A DNA stretch of 64,000 nt from NCBI GenBank assembly GCA_020049835.1, contig JAGVLK010000008.1:1-64000 (forward strand). Reading direction: 5' to 3'. Below are positions 27,732 through 35,488 of this stretch, in pieces. Numbering within the stretch: position 1 is the first letter of the stretch; every line of letters starts with the position of its first letter. The notes under the pieces were generated by a model. That model searched no databases. It worked only from the letters and a program-made list of their open reading frames with translations, and had not been told where the DNA came from. The position numbers and the translations under genes were made by a program. This DNA is from Candidatus Babeliales bacterium. GTDB lineage: Bacteria; Babelota; Babeliae; Babelales; Vermiphilaceae.

Positions 27732-28556
27732 ATGTATTGCGTATTATTATCTTTGTTGCTGGGATTATCAAATTCTATATACGCATCAAGTTCTAAGGAT
27801 GCAATGGATTCTGTTACAGAGCTGGGCATATCTTTGGCTAAAGAGTATAGCCAAGGGCAGCGAGCACTAAAACCAATTATTTCTGTAGCAGGTGGTTCTG
27901 CAGCGGGTAAGACACGTTTTTCTAAGCTACTATTAAGTAAGCTTGCTGTGCGAGATGTGAGTGCTCAAATAGTTCAGCTTGATAGTTTTTTTGTAGCAGG
28001 GGTATTACCCTATACACCGGATCCATCTGAATTTAACAATCGAGTTGGTCAACCGGTTGGGCAGTTTGATCATCGTCGCACCCATCGTGTACTTGACGCT
28101 ATTGCTCAGGGTGAACATGCCATTGTCATTCCTGTTTGTGATTTTGGCAAAACAAATGACGTTGTTGAGCATGATTTTTCTGGAATCGATCTTGTTATTG
28201 TTGAAGGAATCTATGCATTAACAGCAAAGAATACTTATAACTTCAGTCAAAACAGTGCGCTTAAAATATTTCTAGATGTTGAGAGATCGCGCTTATTGAG
28301 TTGGTATTGTGCAAGAAAAAGTAAGAAGGTTGAAAACTGCGAGCAAGATCCTATTACTACATGGGATTTTGAAGAAGATTATGATAAGGTCATTGCACCG
28401 ACTCTAACTAATGCGGACATATTAATTACACAAGATGAAAAACGGCAATATTATGGATCAGTGTTGTTACCTTCTCAATCCTCTTGGACGGAAGGCTACC
28501 CTTCTACGCTTTTAAGTGATTTCCCTTTAGTTGTTCGCCAACCTTTTGCTGAGTAG
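27732..28556 (+). CDS. Exported uridine-kinase-like P-loop protein
   Basis: The kinase core follows the uridine kinase/phosphoribulokinase family. P-loop S-V-A-G-G-S-A-A-G-K-T-R-F-S-K is at about residues 51-65. Then come V-Q-L-D-S-F-F-V (substrate Asp), G-Q-P-V-G-Q-F-D-H-R, V-I-V-E-G-I-Y-A-L and the basic lid region around R-S-R-L-L-S-W-Y-C-A-R-K. Unusually, the chain begins with a signal peptide (MYCVLLSLLLGLSNSIYA) and the same S-S-S mature start seen in other exported proteins here. If exported, it would work outside the cytoplasm, perhaps on host nucleosides. Isolated gene between nusB and the ATP synthase operon. Confidence 0.75.
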   Translation: MYCVLLSLLLGLSNSIYASSSKDAMDSVTELGISLAKEYSQGQRALKPIISVAGGSAAGKTRFSKLLLSKLAVRDVSAQIVQLDSFFVAGVLPYTPDPSEFNNRVGQPVGQFDHRRTHRVLDAIAQGEHAIVIPVCDFGKTNDVVEHDFSGIDLVIVEGIYALTAKNTYNFSQNSALKIFLDVERSRLLSWYCARKSKKVENCEQDPITTWDFEEDYDKVIAPTLTNADILITQDEKRQYYGSVLLPSQSSWTEGYPSTLLSDFPLVVRQPFAE

Positions 28557-28717
28557 CTTCTATCTTGCGGCTAACACTCTAGCTATGATGACGTGCGCGG
28601 CAAAAATGGTACTAATCGTAAATGGTAAAAATTTTTTAAAGAGTTGTAAAAAAATCTAAATATGCGCTAAACTCTATAATAATTACTATATGTACACAAT
28701 CTACGAAAGGGTGCGCT

Positions 28718-28957
28718 ATGGAAGGCATATATTACGCAAAGGCTGCCGCATACATTGGTGCAGCGATTGCAATGGGCGTAGGAAGCTTCGGGCCGGCATT
28801 TGGGCAAGGCATGATTGGCGCAAAAGCTTGTGAAAATATAGGTAAATATCCTGACAGTGCGGGAAAAATCCGTACAACGATGATTATCTCTATGGCAATT
28901 GTGGAAAGTTCTGCTATTTATTGTCTATTGATTGCCGGATTTCTCATATTCATCTAA
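28718..28957 (+). CDS. atpE: ATP synthase subunit c, with sodium-type ion site
   Basis: A two-helix ring subunit of 79 aa. Helix 1 carries G-P-A-F-G-Q-G-M and helix 2 carries A-I-V-E-S-S-A-I-Y. Gln30, Glu63, Ser64 and Tyr68 are spaced exactly as the sodium ligands Gln32/Glu65/Ser66/Tyr70 of Ilyobacter tartaricus. Proton-type c subunits with a related sequence usually have Ala rather than Ser/Thr after the Glu. This suggests Na+ coupling, by inference. First visible gene of the operon; no subunit a (atpB) gene precedes it. AAAGGGTG precedes the ATG. Confidence 0.93.
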   Translation: MEGIYYAKAAAYIGAAIAMGVGSFGPAFGQGMIGAKACENIGKYPDSAGKIRTTMIISMAIVESSAIYCLLIAGFLIFI

Positions 28958-28970
28958 CAGGTAGTGGATC

Positions 28971-29336
28971 ATGGAGATCAATATCACGTGTCTGCTCCAG
29001 ATACTACATTTTCTTGTCGGCTGGTACATACTCGATCGTCTGTTTTTTAGGCCTGCATTGACGTGGCTTAATGAGCAAGCGCGTCAAACGCATGCATTGC
29101 ACAAACAGATAGAGCAGATCGATCGTACGCTTGCCAGCTTGCGCACGCAGGAACAAGAACGCAAACAGCAGTTTATCCAATACTGCAAAGAGCACACGGT
29201 TGCATTGCAGCAGACCCCCTCTATTATTTTATCCAGTGAGCATGTGATGGTTACCCCATCTATTGTTACTTCGCCGGCATCTGAGCAGATTGAACAACAT
29301 TTAACCCAACAGATTATACACAAGGTGCGCGCATGA
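28971..29336 (+). CDS. atpF: ATP synthase subunit b (short)
   Basis: One N-terminal membrane segment (L-L-Q-I-L-H-F-L-V-G-W-Y-I-L) is followed by F-F-R-P-A-L-T-W-L and a polar coiled coil. This is the peripheral-stalk b pattern. At 121 aa it is shorter than usual (about 155-170). It sits 13 nt after atpE and overlaps the next gene by 4 nt (ATGA), implying translational coupling. The position after subunit c supports the call more than sequence similarity does. Confidence 0.75.
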   Translation: MEINITCLLQILHFLVGWYILDRLFFRPALTWLNEQARQTHALHKQIEQIDRTLASLRTQEQERKQQFIQYCKEHTVALQQTPSIILSSEHVMVTPSIVTSPASEQIEQHLTQQIIHKVRA

Positions 29337-29827
29337 TAAGCTTCGATACCATTGTATGGTTCATATTCCGCCTTATAGATCTGGGGGTCATAGTCGCTAT
29401 AGGCTGGTATCTTATGGTGCATCAACTTATACCCGCAATACGTTCTCGCATGCGGCAAGATGCCTTTGCACACGAAAAGCTTGAAGAACAGAAAGCCGCG
29501 CGCGAAACACAGGCAATCATGCGAACTGATGAACTTAATGCGCAAGAGATGCATGCACAGGTATTAAAGCAAAAATTAGCCGCGTGGGCTAAGGCAGTTG
29601 AGCTGCGTGAACAGGAACTTAAAAAGCGTTTTGAGCATTTGCAAGAGCTGCAACGTGAGCGTGTTGCTACGCAGCAGCAAGCACTTGAGCATAAACAGTT
29701 GGTTGCGCAGATTGTGCCGCATGCATATAATCAAGCACGCAAACAGATAACCGCACAGTTTGCTAACCAAGCAGATGCGCAAGCATATCTTGAGCATGCT
29801 CTTGCAGTAATGAAGGAGCGCTCATGA
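29333..29827 (+). CDS. ATP synthase subunit b' (second b-type stalk)
   Basis: At 164 aa: one membrane helix (I-D-L-G-V-I-V-A-I-G-W-Y-L-M-V) and then a long Gln/Glu/Lys/Arg coiled coil (A-K-A-V-E-L-R-E-Q-E-L-K-K-R-F). It shares the layout of subunit b but not its sequence, so the stalk may be a b/b' heterodimer as in photosynthetic and some other bacteria. Overlaps its neighbours on both sides by ATGA. Confidence 0.7.
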   Translation: MISFDTIVWFIFRLIDLGVIVAIGWYLMVHQLIPAIRSRMRQDAFAHEKLEEQKAARETQAIMRTDELNAQEMHAQVLKQKLAAWAKAVELREQELKKRFEHLQELQRERVATQQQALEHKQLVAQIVPHAYNQARKQITAQFANQADAQAYLEHALAVMKERS

Positions 29828-30366
29828 TACCACGTAATCAAGTTTTAGCGCGCCGTTATGCACAAGCTTTTGTACAAGCATTTGGTGACACCATAGACAT
29901 ACATTTAATTGAGCGGTTTCGTGAGGCTGCAGATTATTTAGTGGCGCATAAAAAAATTACTATATTTTTGGCATTGCCTTGTGTGGATGATACCCATAAA
30001 CGTGCCATGCTCGATCGTGTATGCAAACACCTGAATGTTAACCCCGCCAGTTATAAACTAATCGCCTTATTGCTTAAACACAAACGCTCTTGGTTATTGG
30101 CATCGGTGTTATACGCAATTACTGAGCAGCTGTATAAAGCGCGCGGCGTAGAATTTTTTACTATTGAAAGTTTTCCGGCGCTTGATCATGAGCAGCTACA
30201 GGCGGTTGAGCGTGAGCTGCATGCAATGACCAAACGTACTATATTGTATCGATATCGAACAAATCCAACATTAATTGCCGGCATACGTGCGCAAAGTGCA
30301 TCATACCTGTATGAGCGCTCAATTGCAGCCAAATTGCGTGCAGTTCGGCAAGCGTTAACGGCATAA
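29824..30366 (+). CDS. atpH: ATP synthase subunit delta
   Basis: At 180 aa, normal delta length. It opens R-R-Y-A-Q-A-F-V-Q-A-F, the conserved delta start. Near the C-terminus, N-P-T-L-I-A-G-I-R-A-Q is the equivalent of the D-P-x-L-I-G-G-x-x-x-x signature. Connects F1 to the peripheral stalk. Overlaps the b' gene by 4 nt and precedes atpA by 9 nt. Confidence 0.88.
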   Translation: MIPRNQVLARRYAQAFVQAFGDTIDIHLIERFREAADYLVAHKKITIFLALPCVDDTHKRAMLDRVCKHLNVNPASYKLIALLLKHKRSWLLASVLYAITEQLYKARGVEFFTIESFPALDHEQLQAVERELHAMTKRTILYRYRTNPTLIAGIRAQSASYLYERSIAAKLRAVRQALTA

Positions 30367-30375
30367 AAGGTAATC

Positions 30376-31875
30376 ATGAAAATTAAAAGCACAGATCTCG
30401 TTTCACTATTTGAAGATGCACTCAAAGATATCGCGCAACCGGAGCTGGATGAAATTGGTATTGTGGTGAGCGTTGGTGATAACGTTTGTCGCGTGTATGG
30501 TTTGCAACGTGTAGTGTATGGCGAGCTGGTTACCTTTGAAGGTGGCAATAAAGGTATCGTATTTAATCTTGAAGAGGATGCAGTTATTGTCTTTTTGCTC
30601 TTTAACGCAATTCCGGTCAAAGAGCTTGAAGTGGTTAAACGCACAGGGCATGAATTTAAAACAGCAGTTGGTGATGGATTATTAGGACGTGTCATTAACG
30701 CGATCGGTGAACCGATTGATGGTCTTGGTGCCATTGCAGCATCTGAATATCGTGGCATTAACGCTGATGTTGCCTCCATTATTGAACGCAGCCCGGTTAA
30801 TGAATCGTTTGAAACGGGCATCATGGCAATTGATGCATTGGTACCGATTGGCAAAGGGCAACGAGAGTTGATTATTGGTAATCGCTCAACGGGTAAAACT
30901 GCCATTGCGCTTGATGCCATATTGCATCAGCATGACCAAAATGTTATCTGCATTTATGTTGCTATCGGCCAACGGCAAGCTAATGTTGCACGCATGATAC
31001 GTTTATTGCAAGATAATGATGCTATGTCATACACCTGTGTGGTGAGTGCAGATGCCAGTGATGCGGTACTTAACCAATGGCTTGCGCCGTATGTCGGTTG
31101 TACCATTGGGGAATATTTCCGCGCACAAGGGCGTGATGTGATGATTGTGTACGATGATCTGAGTAATCATGCAATTGCATATCGTCAAATGTCATTGTTA
31201 ATGCGGCAAGCACCGGGTCGTGAAGCATATCCTGGAGATGTGTTTTATTTGCATGCGCGGTTATTAGAACGTGCGGGTAAACTGCTTAATGGCGGCTCAT
31301 TAACGGCATTGCCTATGGTACAAATTCAAAGTGATGATATCACCGCATATATTCCAACGAATTTAATTTCCATTACCGATGGGCAGATATTTTTAGATAC
31401 CAAACTCTTTAATCAAGGCATTCGCCCGGCAGTTAACATTGAGCTTTCAGTCTCGCGTGTTGGCGGTGCGGCACAAACTGATGCAATTAAAAAAATGACC
31501 AAAGCATTGCGTCTTGAATTAGCGCAATATCAGGAGTTGTTGAGTTTTGCACAGTTTGGTACCGAACTTGATGAAGTATCACAATATAAATTACGCCGTG
31601 GTTCCATTGCAGTTGCATTGTTAAAGCAGCCACAATACACAACTTATACCTTTGTTGAGCAAACGCTTATGCTGTTCTTACTGCGCGAGCATTTCCTTGA
31701 CCGTATTCCATTGGCGCAAGTGCAGGCATATGCAACGCAGTTTGTCAGCTTTGTGGCATCGGTACATAAAGGGTTGTATGATGATATTGTTGCCAGCAAA
31801 AAAGTTTCTGATGAGCAGCTTGAACTGCTTAAGCTCTGTGCGCGCGATTTTGATAAGCTGTTTGTTGCGGCATAA
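30376..31875 (+). CDS. atpA: ATP synthase subunit alpha
   Basis: At 499 aa. P-loop G-N-R-S-T-G-K-T-A-I-A (G-D-R-Q-T-G-K-T in most species), A-I-D-A-L-V-P-I-G-K-G-Q-R-E-L-I-I-G, V-Y-D-D-L-S-N-H, A-P-G-R-E-A-Y-P-G-D-V-F-Y-L-H, and the Arg-finger region S-V-S-R-V-G-G-A-A-Q. All essential residues are present; the D-to-N and Q-to-S changes at the P-loop are mild. The operon stops here at a strong terminator: gamma, beta and epsilon do not follow, so they must lie elsewhere. Confidence 0.95.
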   Translation: MKIKSTDLVSLFEDALKDIAQPELDEIGIVVSVGDNVCRVYGLQRVVYGELVTFEGGNKGIVFNLEEDAVIVFLLFNAIPVKELEVVKRTGHEFKTAVGDGLLGRVINAIGEPIDGLGAIAASEYRGINADVASIIERSPVNESFETGIMAIDALVPIGKGQRELIIGNRSTGKTAIALDAILHQHDQNVICIYVAIGQRQANVARMIRLLQDNDAMSYTCVVSADASDAVLNQWLAPYVGCTIGEYFRAQGRDVMIVYDDLSNHAIAYRQMSLLMRQAPGREAYPGDVFYLHARLLERAGKLLNGGSLTALPMVQIQSDDITAYIPTNLISITDGQIFLDTKLFNQGIRPAVNIELSVSRVGGAAQTDAIKKMTKALRLELAQYQELLSFAQFGTELDEVSQYKLRRGSIAVALLKQPQYTTYTFVEQTLMLFLLREHFLDRIPLAQVQAYATQFVSFVASVHKGLYDDIVASKKVSDEQLELLKLCARDFDKLFVAA

Positions 31876-31907
31876 AAAAAGGGCCATCAATTGATGGCCC
31901 TTTTTTT
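31874..31907. terminator. Bidirectional terminator after atpA
   Basis: A perfect 17-bp palindrome, AAAAAAAGGGCCATCAA then its complement ending in TTTTTTT, sits between atpA and a converging gene. A-run and T-run on both sides let it stop both strands. Confidence 0.92.
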
Positions 31908-31914
31908 ATACTTT

Positions 31915-32610
31915 TTAGATACTAAATAGATGGTTAACTGCAGTAGATAAAAATGCTGCGATTGCAGATGCTGCAGCAAGTGGCAGACCATCTTTGAATG
32001 CTTTGGTATGGATTTCATCGTGACTTGTGGTAGTTTCAGTGTCCAGACCTGCTTCTATTGCATCCACTAGGCTTGCAAAATTAATCATGCGTTGTGCATA
32101 GCGAAGTCCGTAGTATGTCCAGAGCATAGTTACACGTGCAGCTTCCTTCATATGTATGTGACCGTTATTTGCTGCTATAGGTGTACAAATAAGTGAGGCC
32201 ATAAAACTTCCTGCTTGCTCAGCTACAAATTGCTGTATGGTTCGGATAGTTGAAGTCGAACAAAGTGCATAGCGGTTAAATAGTGCACGCGGCTGTGGTT
32301 GTGGCTGTGCAATTGCTTGCGCAACTATTTCTTCGATATTTACTGGTTCAGATTCCGCTTGAGTTGCATCTTCCGGTTGTTCTACTTGTGCAGAATAGTC
32401 GGTATATTCTGGTTGTTCTTGCGATTGCTCTTGCGTTGATGCAGATTCATCTGTTGAGCTATCAACTTCAGGTTGTTCTTGTTGTTCTGCGACGATGGTA
32501 GATTCTTCATCAAACTCTTCTGCAGATGCTGCATAGATGTTGCTTGGTGCCAGATTGGCAAACATTAACCCAGCAATAAGCATTGTTTTTGAAAAGTGGG
32601 ATGTACACAT
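31915..32610 (-). CDS. Exported protein with acidic linker and C-terminal membrane segment
   Basis: The signal peptide ends N-I-Y-A-A-S-A. A Gln/Glu/Ser-rich low-complexity linker follows (about residues 28-110). The folded part has hydrophobic helices and ends with A-A-A-S-A-I-A-A-F-L-S-T-A-V. The stretch E-T-T-T-S-H-D-E-I-H-T-K-A-F-K-D-G-L-P matches E-P-T-T-S-I-K-E-I-C-I-R-S-L-K-N-A-T-P in the protein at 33938-34474, so the two are paralogues. No function recognised. AAAAGGAA before ATG. Confidence 0.65.
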   Translation of the reverse strand: MCTSHFSKTMLIAGLMFANLAPSNIYAASAEEFDEESTIVAEQQEQPEVDSSTDESASTQEQSQEQPEYTDYSAQVEQPEDATQAESEPVNIEEIVAQAIAQPQPQPRALFNRYALCSTSTIRTIQQFVAEQAGSFMASLICTPIAANNGHIHMKEAARVTMLWTYYGLRYAQRMINFASLVDAIEAGLDTETTTSHDEIHTKAFKDGLPLAAASAIAAFLSTAVNHLFSI

Positions 32611-32810
32611 GAGTTGTTCCTTTTGTAAATAATGAATTTTAAACTATGTATCAGCGTATACATACATGCAAAAAAAACAAGCGCTTGCTTGCGGATTTTC
32701 TGCTGCATGAAGCAGCCCATTATAGGGGTATATTCAAGGAATATGATTGCAATATATAACTGACAACGCGTATGCTCATAAAAAATAGTTCTCTTAATAA
32801 TGGAACCCAT

Positions 32811-33842
32811 ATGAAACAGAATGCTCTCTTTGCAGTAATCCCAGCGGAATATGTAAAGAAACTCAAAAAGATGGCGCAGCCGTCATTTGTAGATCCTATG
32901 CTTGCCACCTTAACGCAAACCTATTTTTCTAATAAGGAATGGATTTACGAGCACAAATTTGATGGTGAGCGCTGCCTAGCATTCAAAAAAAAAGGTGTAG
33001 TTACGTTGTTATCGCGCAATCGGCACAGCATGAATGACACCTATCCGGAACTGGTAAAAGCGCTTATGCAGCAAGAGACGGATAATTTTATTATTGATGG
33101 TGAAATTATTACACGCAACGATAAAGGTGTATCAGATTTTCAGGCACTGCAAGGGCGTATTAATGTGCGCGCTTATACAGAAGAAGGATTCAAGCAAAAA
33201 AAAGTGCCCATAGTGTATTGTGTGTTTGATCTCATGTATGTAGATGGTTATGATACGCGTGCATTGCCATTGTATCTACGCAAGAAACTGCTTAAAAAAC
33301 TATTAAAATATTCCAAAACGGTCGTCTATACTACTGATGTTGTGGGTAAGGGAATACCGCTGTTTAAAAAGGCCTGCAAACTAAAATGGGAAGGGGTGAT
33401 TGCCAAACGGGCTGATAGCCTGTATGTCGGCAAGCGCTCACGTGATTGGCTTAAGTTCAAATGCATTATGCAGCAAGAGTTGGTAATTGGTGGCTATACC
33501 GATCCTAGACAATCGCGCCAACATTTTGGAGCATTATTGGTGGGTTATTATGATAAAGGCAAGTTGCGTTATGCCGGCAAAGTTGGTACGGGTTACACTG
33601 AAGAAGTACTTACAATGCTTGCAAAAAAATTAACGCGCCTGAAACGCGTATCTTGTCCATTTGTAGATTATGATGAATCAACTCAAGGTGTGCATTGGGT
33701 TAAACCTGAATTAGTTGCGGAGTTTCAGTTTGCACAATGGACTAATTCCGGTAAGTTACGTGTTGGGCGTTACAAAGGTTTGCGGGACGATAAAGCAGCA
33801 AAAGATGTGGTTAAAGAAGTACCAAAAGCAATTGGACCATAA
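32811..33842 (+). CDS. ATP-dependent DNA ligase
   Basis: A monomeric ATP ligase of the LigD-ligase/LigC type, 343 aa. Motif I E-H-K-F-D-G-E-R (AMP-accepting Lys), R-N-R-H-S-M, motif III F-D-L-M-Y-V-D-G, motif IV W-E-G-V-I-A-K-R and motif V D-W-L-K-F-K. A C-terminal OB domain ends R-V-G-R-Y-K-G-L-R-D-D-K. No Ku or polymerase partner lies nearby. The start at 32811 has GGA at a suitable distance; an in-frame ATG at 32772 lacks a ribosome site and adds 13 residues. It probably seals breaks in repair alongside an NAD-dependent ligase elsewhere. Confidence 0.9.
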   Translation: MKQNALFAVIPAEYVKKLKKMAQPSFVDPMLATLTQTYFSNKEWIYEHKFDGERCLAFKKKGVVTLLSRNRHSMNDTYPELVKALMQQETDNFIIDGEIITRNDKGVSDFQALQGRINVRAYTEEGFKQKKVPIVYCVFDLMYVDGYDTRALPLYLRKKLLKKLLKYSKTVVYTTDVVGKGIPLFKKACKLKWEGVIAKRADSLYVGKRSRDWLKFKCIMQQELVIGGYTDPRQSRQHFGALLVGYYDKGKLRYAGKVGTGYTEEVLTMLAKKLTRLKRVSCPFVDYDESTQGVHWVKPELVAEFQFAQWTNSGKLRVGRYKGLRDDKAAKDVVKEVPKAIGP

Positions 33843-33886
33843 AACTATCTGGCAACATCGATAGTTGAGCTATTAATTGCATAAAA

Positions 33887-33910
33887 AAAGGACGCCTTGC
33901 AGCGTCCTTT
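33887..33910. terminator. Terminator between converging ligase and membrane-protein genes
   Basis: Stem AAAGGACGC / GCGTCCTTT (9 bp) with loop CTTGCA, flanked by A-run and T-run, placed between two convergent genes. Confidence 0.85.
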
Positions 33911-33937
33911 AATCTATAATTACTGTATTTTACTTAA

Positions 33938-34474
33938 TTAAAAAAGCGCTCCAATGCATGTGATTGCGGCAGCGCAGAGTGCATACGGGGTAGCATTCTT
34001 TAATGAACGTATGCAGATTTCTTTTATGCTTGTTGTAGGTTCTGTTTCCATACCCATTTTTACAGCAAGGCCGATATATGCGAAGTTTCCTACATAATCA
34101 ATTGACTCTAATAAACCATAATAGCGCGGAAATGATGCTTTAAATATATCGCGACATTCTTCGCTGAAAGGGTTTGCGCCCGCGTCTACAAGTTCTCTTG
34201 CAAATCTGTTATATTTGCTTGAATGCCTTATTGCATGTAATAACATTGCAGGTAATGAGGCTACGGTTACAACTGCTGCACTGCATGCTAATGCAGCAAA
34301 GAAAGCTTTCATATTAAATGAGGCTTTATTTTCTGCAGTTTCTACCGTTGTTTGCTCGCTATTAAGGTGAACAGTATCAGTAGGCTCAAGCTCCTGCGCT
34401 TGTATAAAGTTGGGCACACTTGAACAGAATAATCCTACAATCAATAATGCTTTGCATGATAATGGTAATTGCAT
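33938..34474 (-). CDS. Exported/membrane protein, paralogue of 31915-32610
   Basis: At 178 aa, it has a signal peptide (A-L-L-I-V-G-L-F-C-S-S-V, then I-Q-A-Q) and a short polar segment. A hydrophobic helix follows (F-F-A-A-L-A-C-S-A-A-V-V-T-V-A-S-L), and a further one lies at the C-terminus (Y-A-L-C-A-A-A-I-T-C-I-G). It shares an M-E-x-E-P-T-T-S-x-x-E-I block and overall plan with the gene on the far side of the ligase. Role unknown. The two copies bracket the ligase gene. Confidence 0.6.
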   Translation of the reverse strand: MQLPLSCKALLIVGLFCSSVPNFIQAQELEPTDTVHLNSEQTTVETAENKASFNMKAFFAALACSAAVVTVASLPAMLLHAIRHSSKYNRFARELVDAGANPFSEECRDIFKASFPRYYGLLESIDYVGNFAYIGLAVKMGMETEPTTSIKEICIRSLKNATPYALCAAAITCIGALF

Positions 34475-34712
34475 GTGGTTTCCTTTTATATATAAATGTG
34501 TTTAGTTCTGATTCTTATTAAATTTTACCATAAATCAGGATTAAAGCAACTGGTGACAGAGCGCGGTTTTTGCATATTTTGACAGGTATGGGAAGGGGGA
34601 AATCTATAATGTGAAATGCTTGATGTATTTTATGTTATCAATCTTGAGCGGCTGATATTGTAATTACGCATAAACTGCGTTATACTTCCATTATTACATC
34701 TTTTCTATATAT

Positions 34713-34789
34713 GTGCCCGTAGCTCAGTTGGATAGAGCGACGGACTTCTAATCCGTAGGTCGTAGGTTCGAATCCTACCGGGCACACCA
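34713..34789 (+). tRNA. tRNA-Arg (anticodon TCT), CCA encoded
   Basis: Complete cloverleaf. The acceptor stem GTGCCCG pairs with CGGGCAC. The D arm contains AGCTCAGTTGGATAGAGC. The anticodon stem is ACGGA/TCCGT with loop CTTCTAA, so the anticodon is TCT (AGA codons). The T arm is GTAGGTTCGAATCCTAC. Discriminator A is followed by an encoded CCA. It lies alone and is followed at once by a repeat pair. Confidence 0.97.
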
Positions 34790-34792
34790 GCC

Positions 34793-35208
34793 TGCGCGTA
34801 AAGCTCCGGCTGGCACGCCAGTTTTTTAAGGGATGGATATAATAATAAGATTGATATTGAAAGCCAGAGCGCAGGCTGTCCGCCGGAGTAAGCGAGCGAA
34901 GCGAGACACGCAGGAGGACTGGCAGGCCATTAATTGAAATTATGCGCGTAAAGCTCCCGACGTCGCCGAAGGCTATGTCGGACAAGCCGGCCTTGTGCGA
35001 CGAAGCTTTATGCGTAGTCGTATGGCACGCCAGTTTTTTAATGGATGGATATAATAATAAGATTGATATTGAAAGCCAGAGCGCAGGCTGCGCGGCCGCC
35101 GGAACAAGTGTAGGTCGGGTCCGCCGAGCTTGTCCGACCGGAGCTTTAGCGAAGGCGGAAGTGAGCGAGCGAAGCGAGACACGCAGGAGGACTGGCAGGC
35201 CATTAATT
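34793..35208 (+). repeat. Pair of imperfect direct repeats downstream of tRNA-Arg
   Basis: This gene-free stretch of 435 nt is almost entirely two related copies (about 34793-34935 and 34943-35208). Both begin TGCGCGTAAAGCTCC. Both share a core running from GGCACGCCAG through GATTGATATTGAAAGCC to GCGCAGGCTG. Both end GGACTGGCAGGCCATTAATT. The second copy has two extra GC-rich palindromic inserts. The core is AT-rich with GC-rich inverted parts (AGCGAGCGAAGCGAGAC). The tRNA-proximal position suggests a small mobile or attachment-derived unit, but no integrase gene is present. Confidence 0.75.
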
Positions 35209-35224
35209 TAATAATCAGATTACT

Positions 35225-35467
35225 ATGTACTATGTTTATATAATCCAATCCATAAATAACCAGGACCAAACGTACGTTGGGTGTACAGAAGATATTACGA
35301 AACGGTTATCAAATCATAATAGTGGAACAACTCCGCATACTGCTAAATTTAAGCCGTGGAAATTGGTTGTATATATTGCGTTTGAAGATAAAATTAAAGC
35401 ATATGATTTTGAGGCCTTTCTTAAGTCTGGTTCAGGGCGTGAATTTAAAAAACGTCGATTGTTATAA
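35225..35467 (+). CDS. GIY-YIG domain protein
   Basis: At 80 aa, a UPF0213-like single GIY-YIG domain. Y-Y-V-Y-I-I-Q-S is the first motif and T-Y-V-G-C-T the second. R-L-S-N-H-N-S-G follows with the usual Arg/His. Near the end are K-A-Y-D-F-E-A-F-L-K-S-G-S-G-R-E-F (catalytic Glu) and K-K-R. Such small proteins are nuclease-like and of unclear biological role. It sits immediately after the tRNA-adjacent repeats. Confidence 0.9.
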   Translation: MYYVYIIQSINNQDQTYVGCTEDITKRLSNHNSGTTPHTAKFKPWKLVVYIAFEDKIKAYDFEAFLKSGSGREFKKRRLL

Positions 35468-35488
35468 AGGTTTCCTACTCCATTTTTC

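Noticed and set aside
30186-30920. A 244-codon minus-strand ORF opposite atpH/atpA, rich in Ser and Thr
   Set aside because: It is antisense to two genes with full motif sets; the Ser/Thr richness is a by-product of their codon use.
34680-34985. Minus-strand ORF across the tRNA containing [11 protein letters not shown]
   Set aside because: This is the well-known false protein produced by reading the complement of a tRNA gene; the tRNA itself is certain.
34793-35208. CRISPR array in the repeat-rich stretch after the tRNA
   Set aside because: Only two long, uneven copies without regular spacers, and no cas genes.
34942-35269. ORFs on both strands inside the repeat pair downstream of tRNA-Arg
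   Set aside because: They follow the repeat text, have no ribosome site and show no protein-like composition; the plus one ends in repeat-encoded residues.
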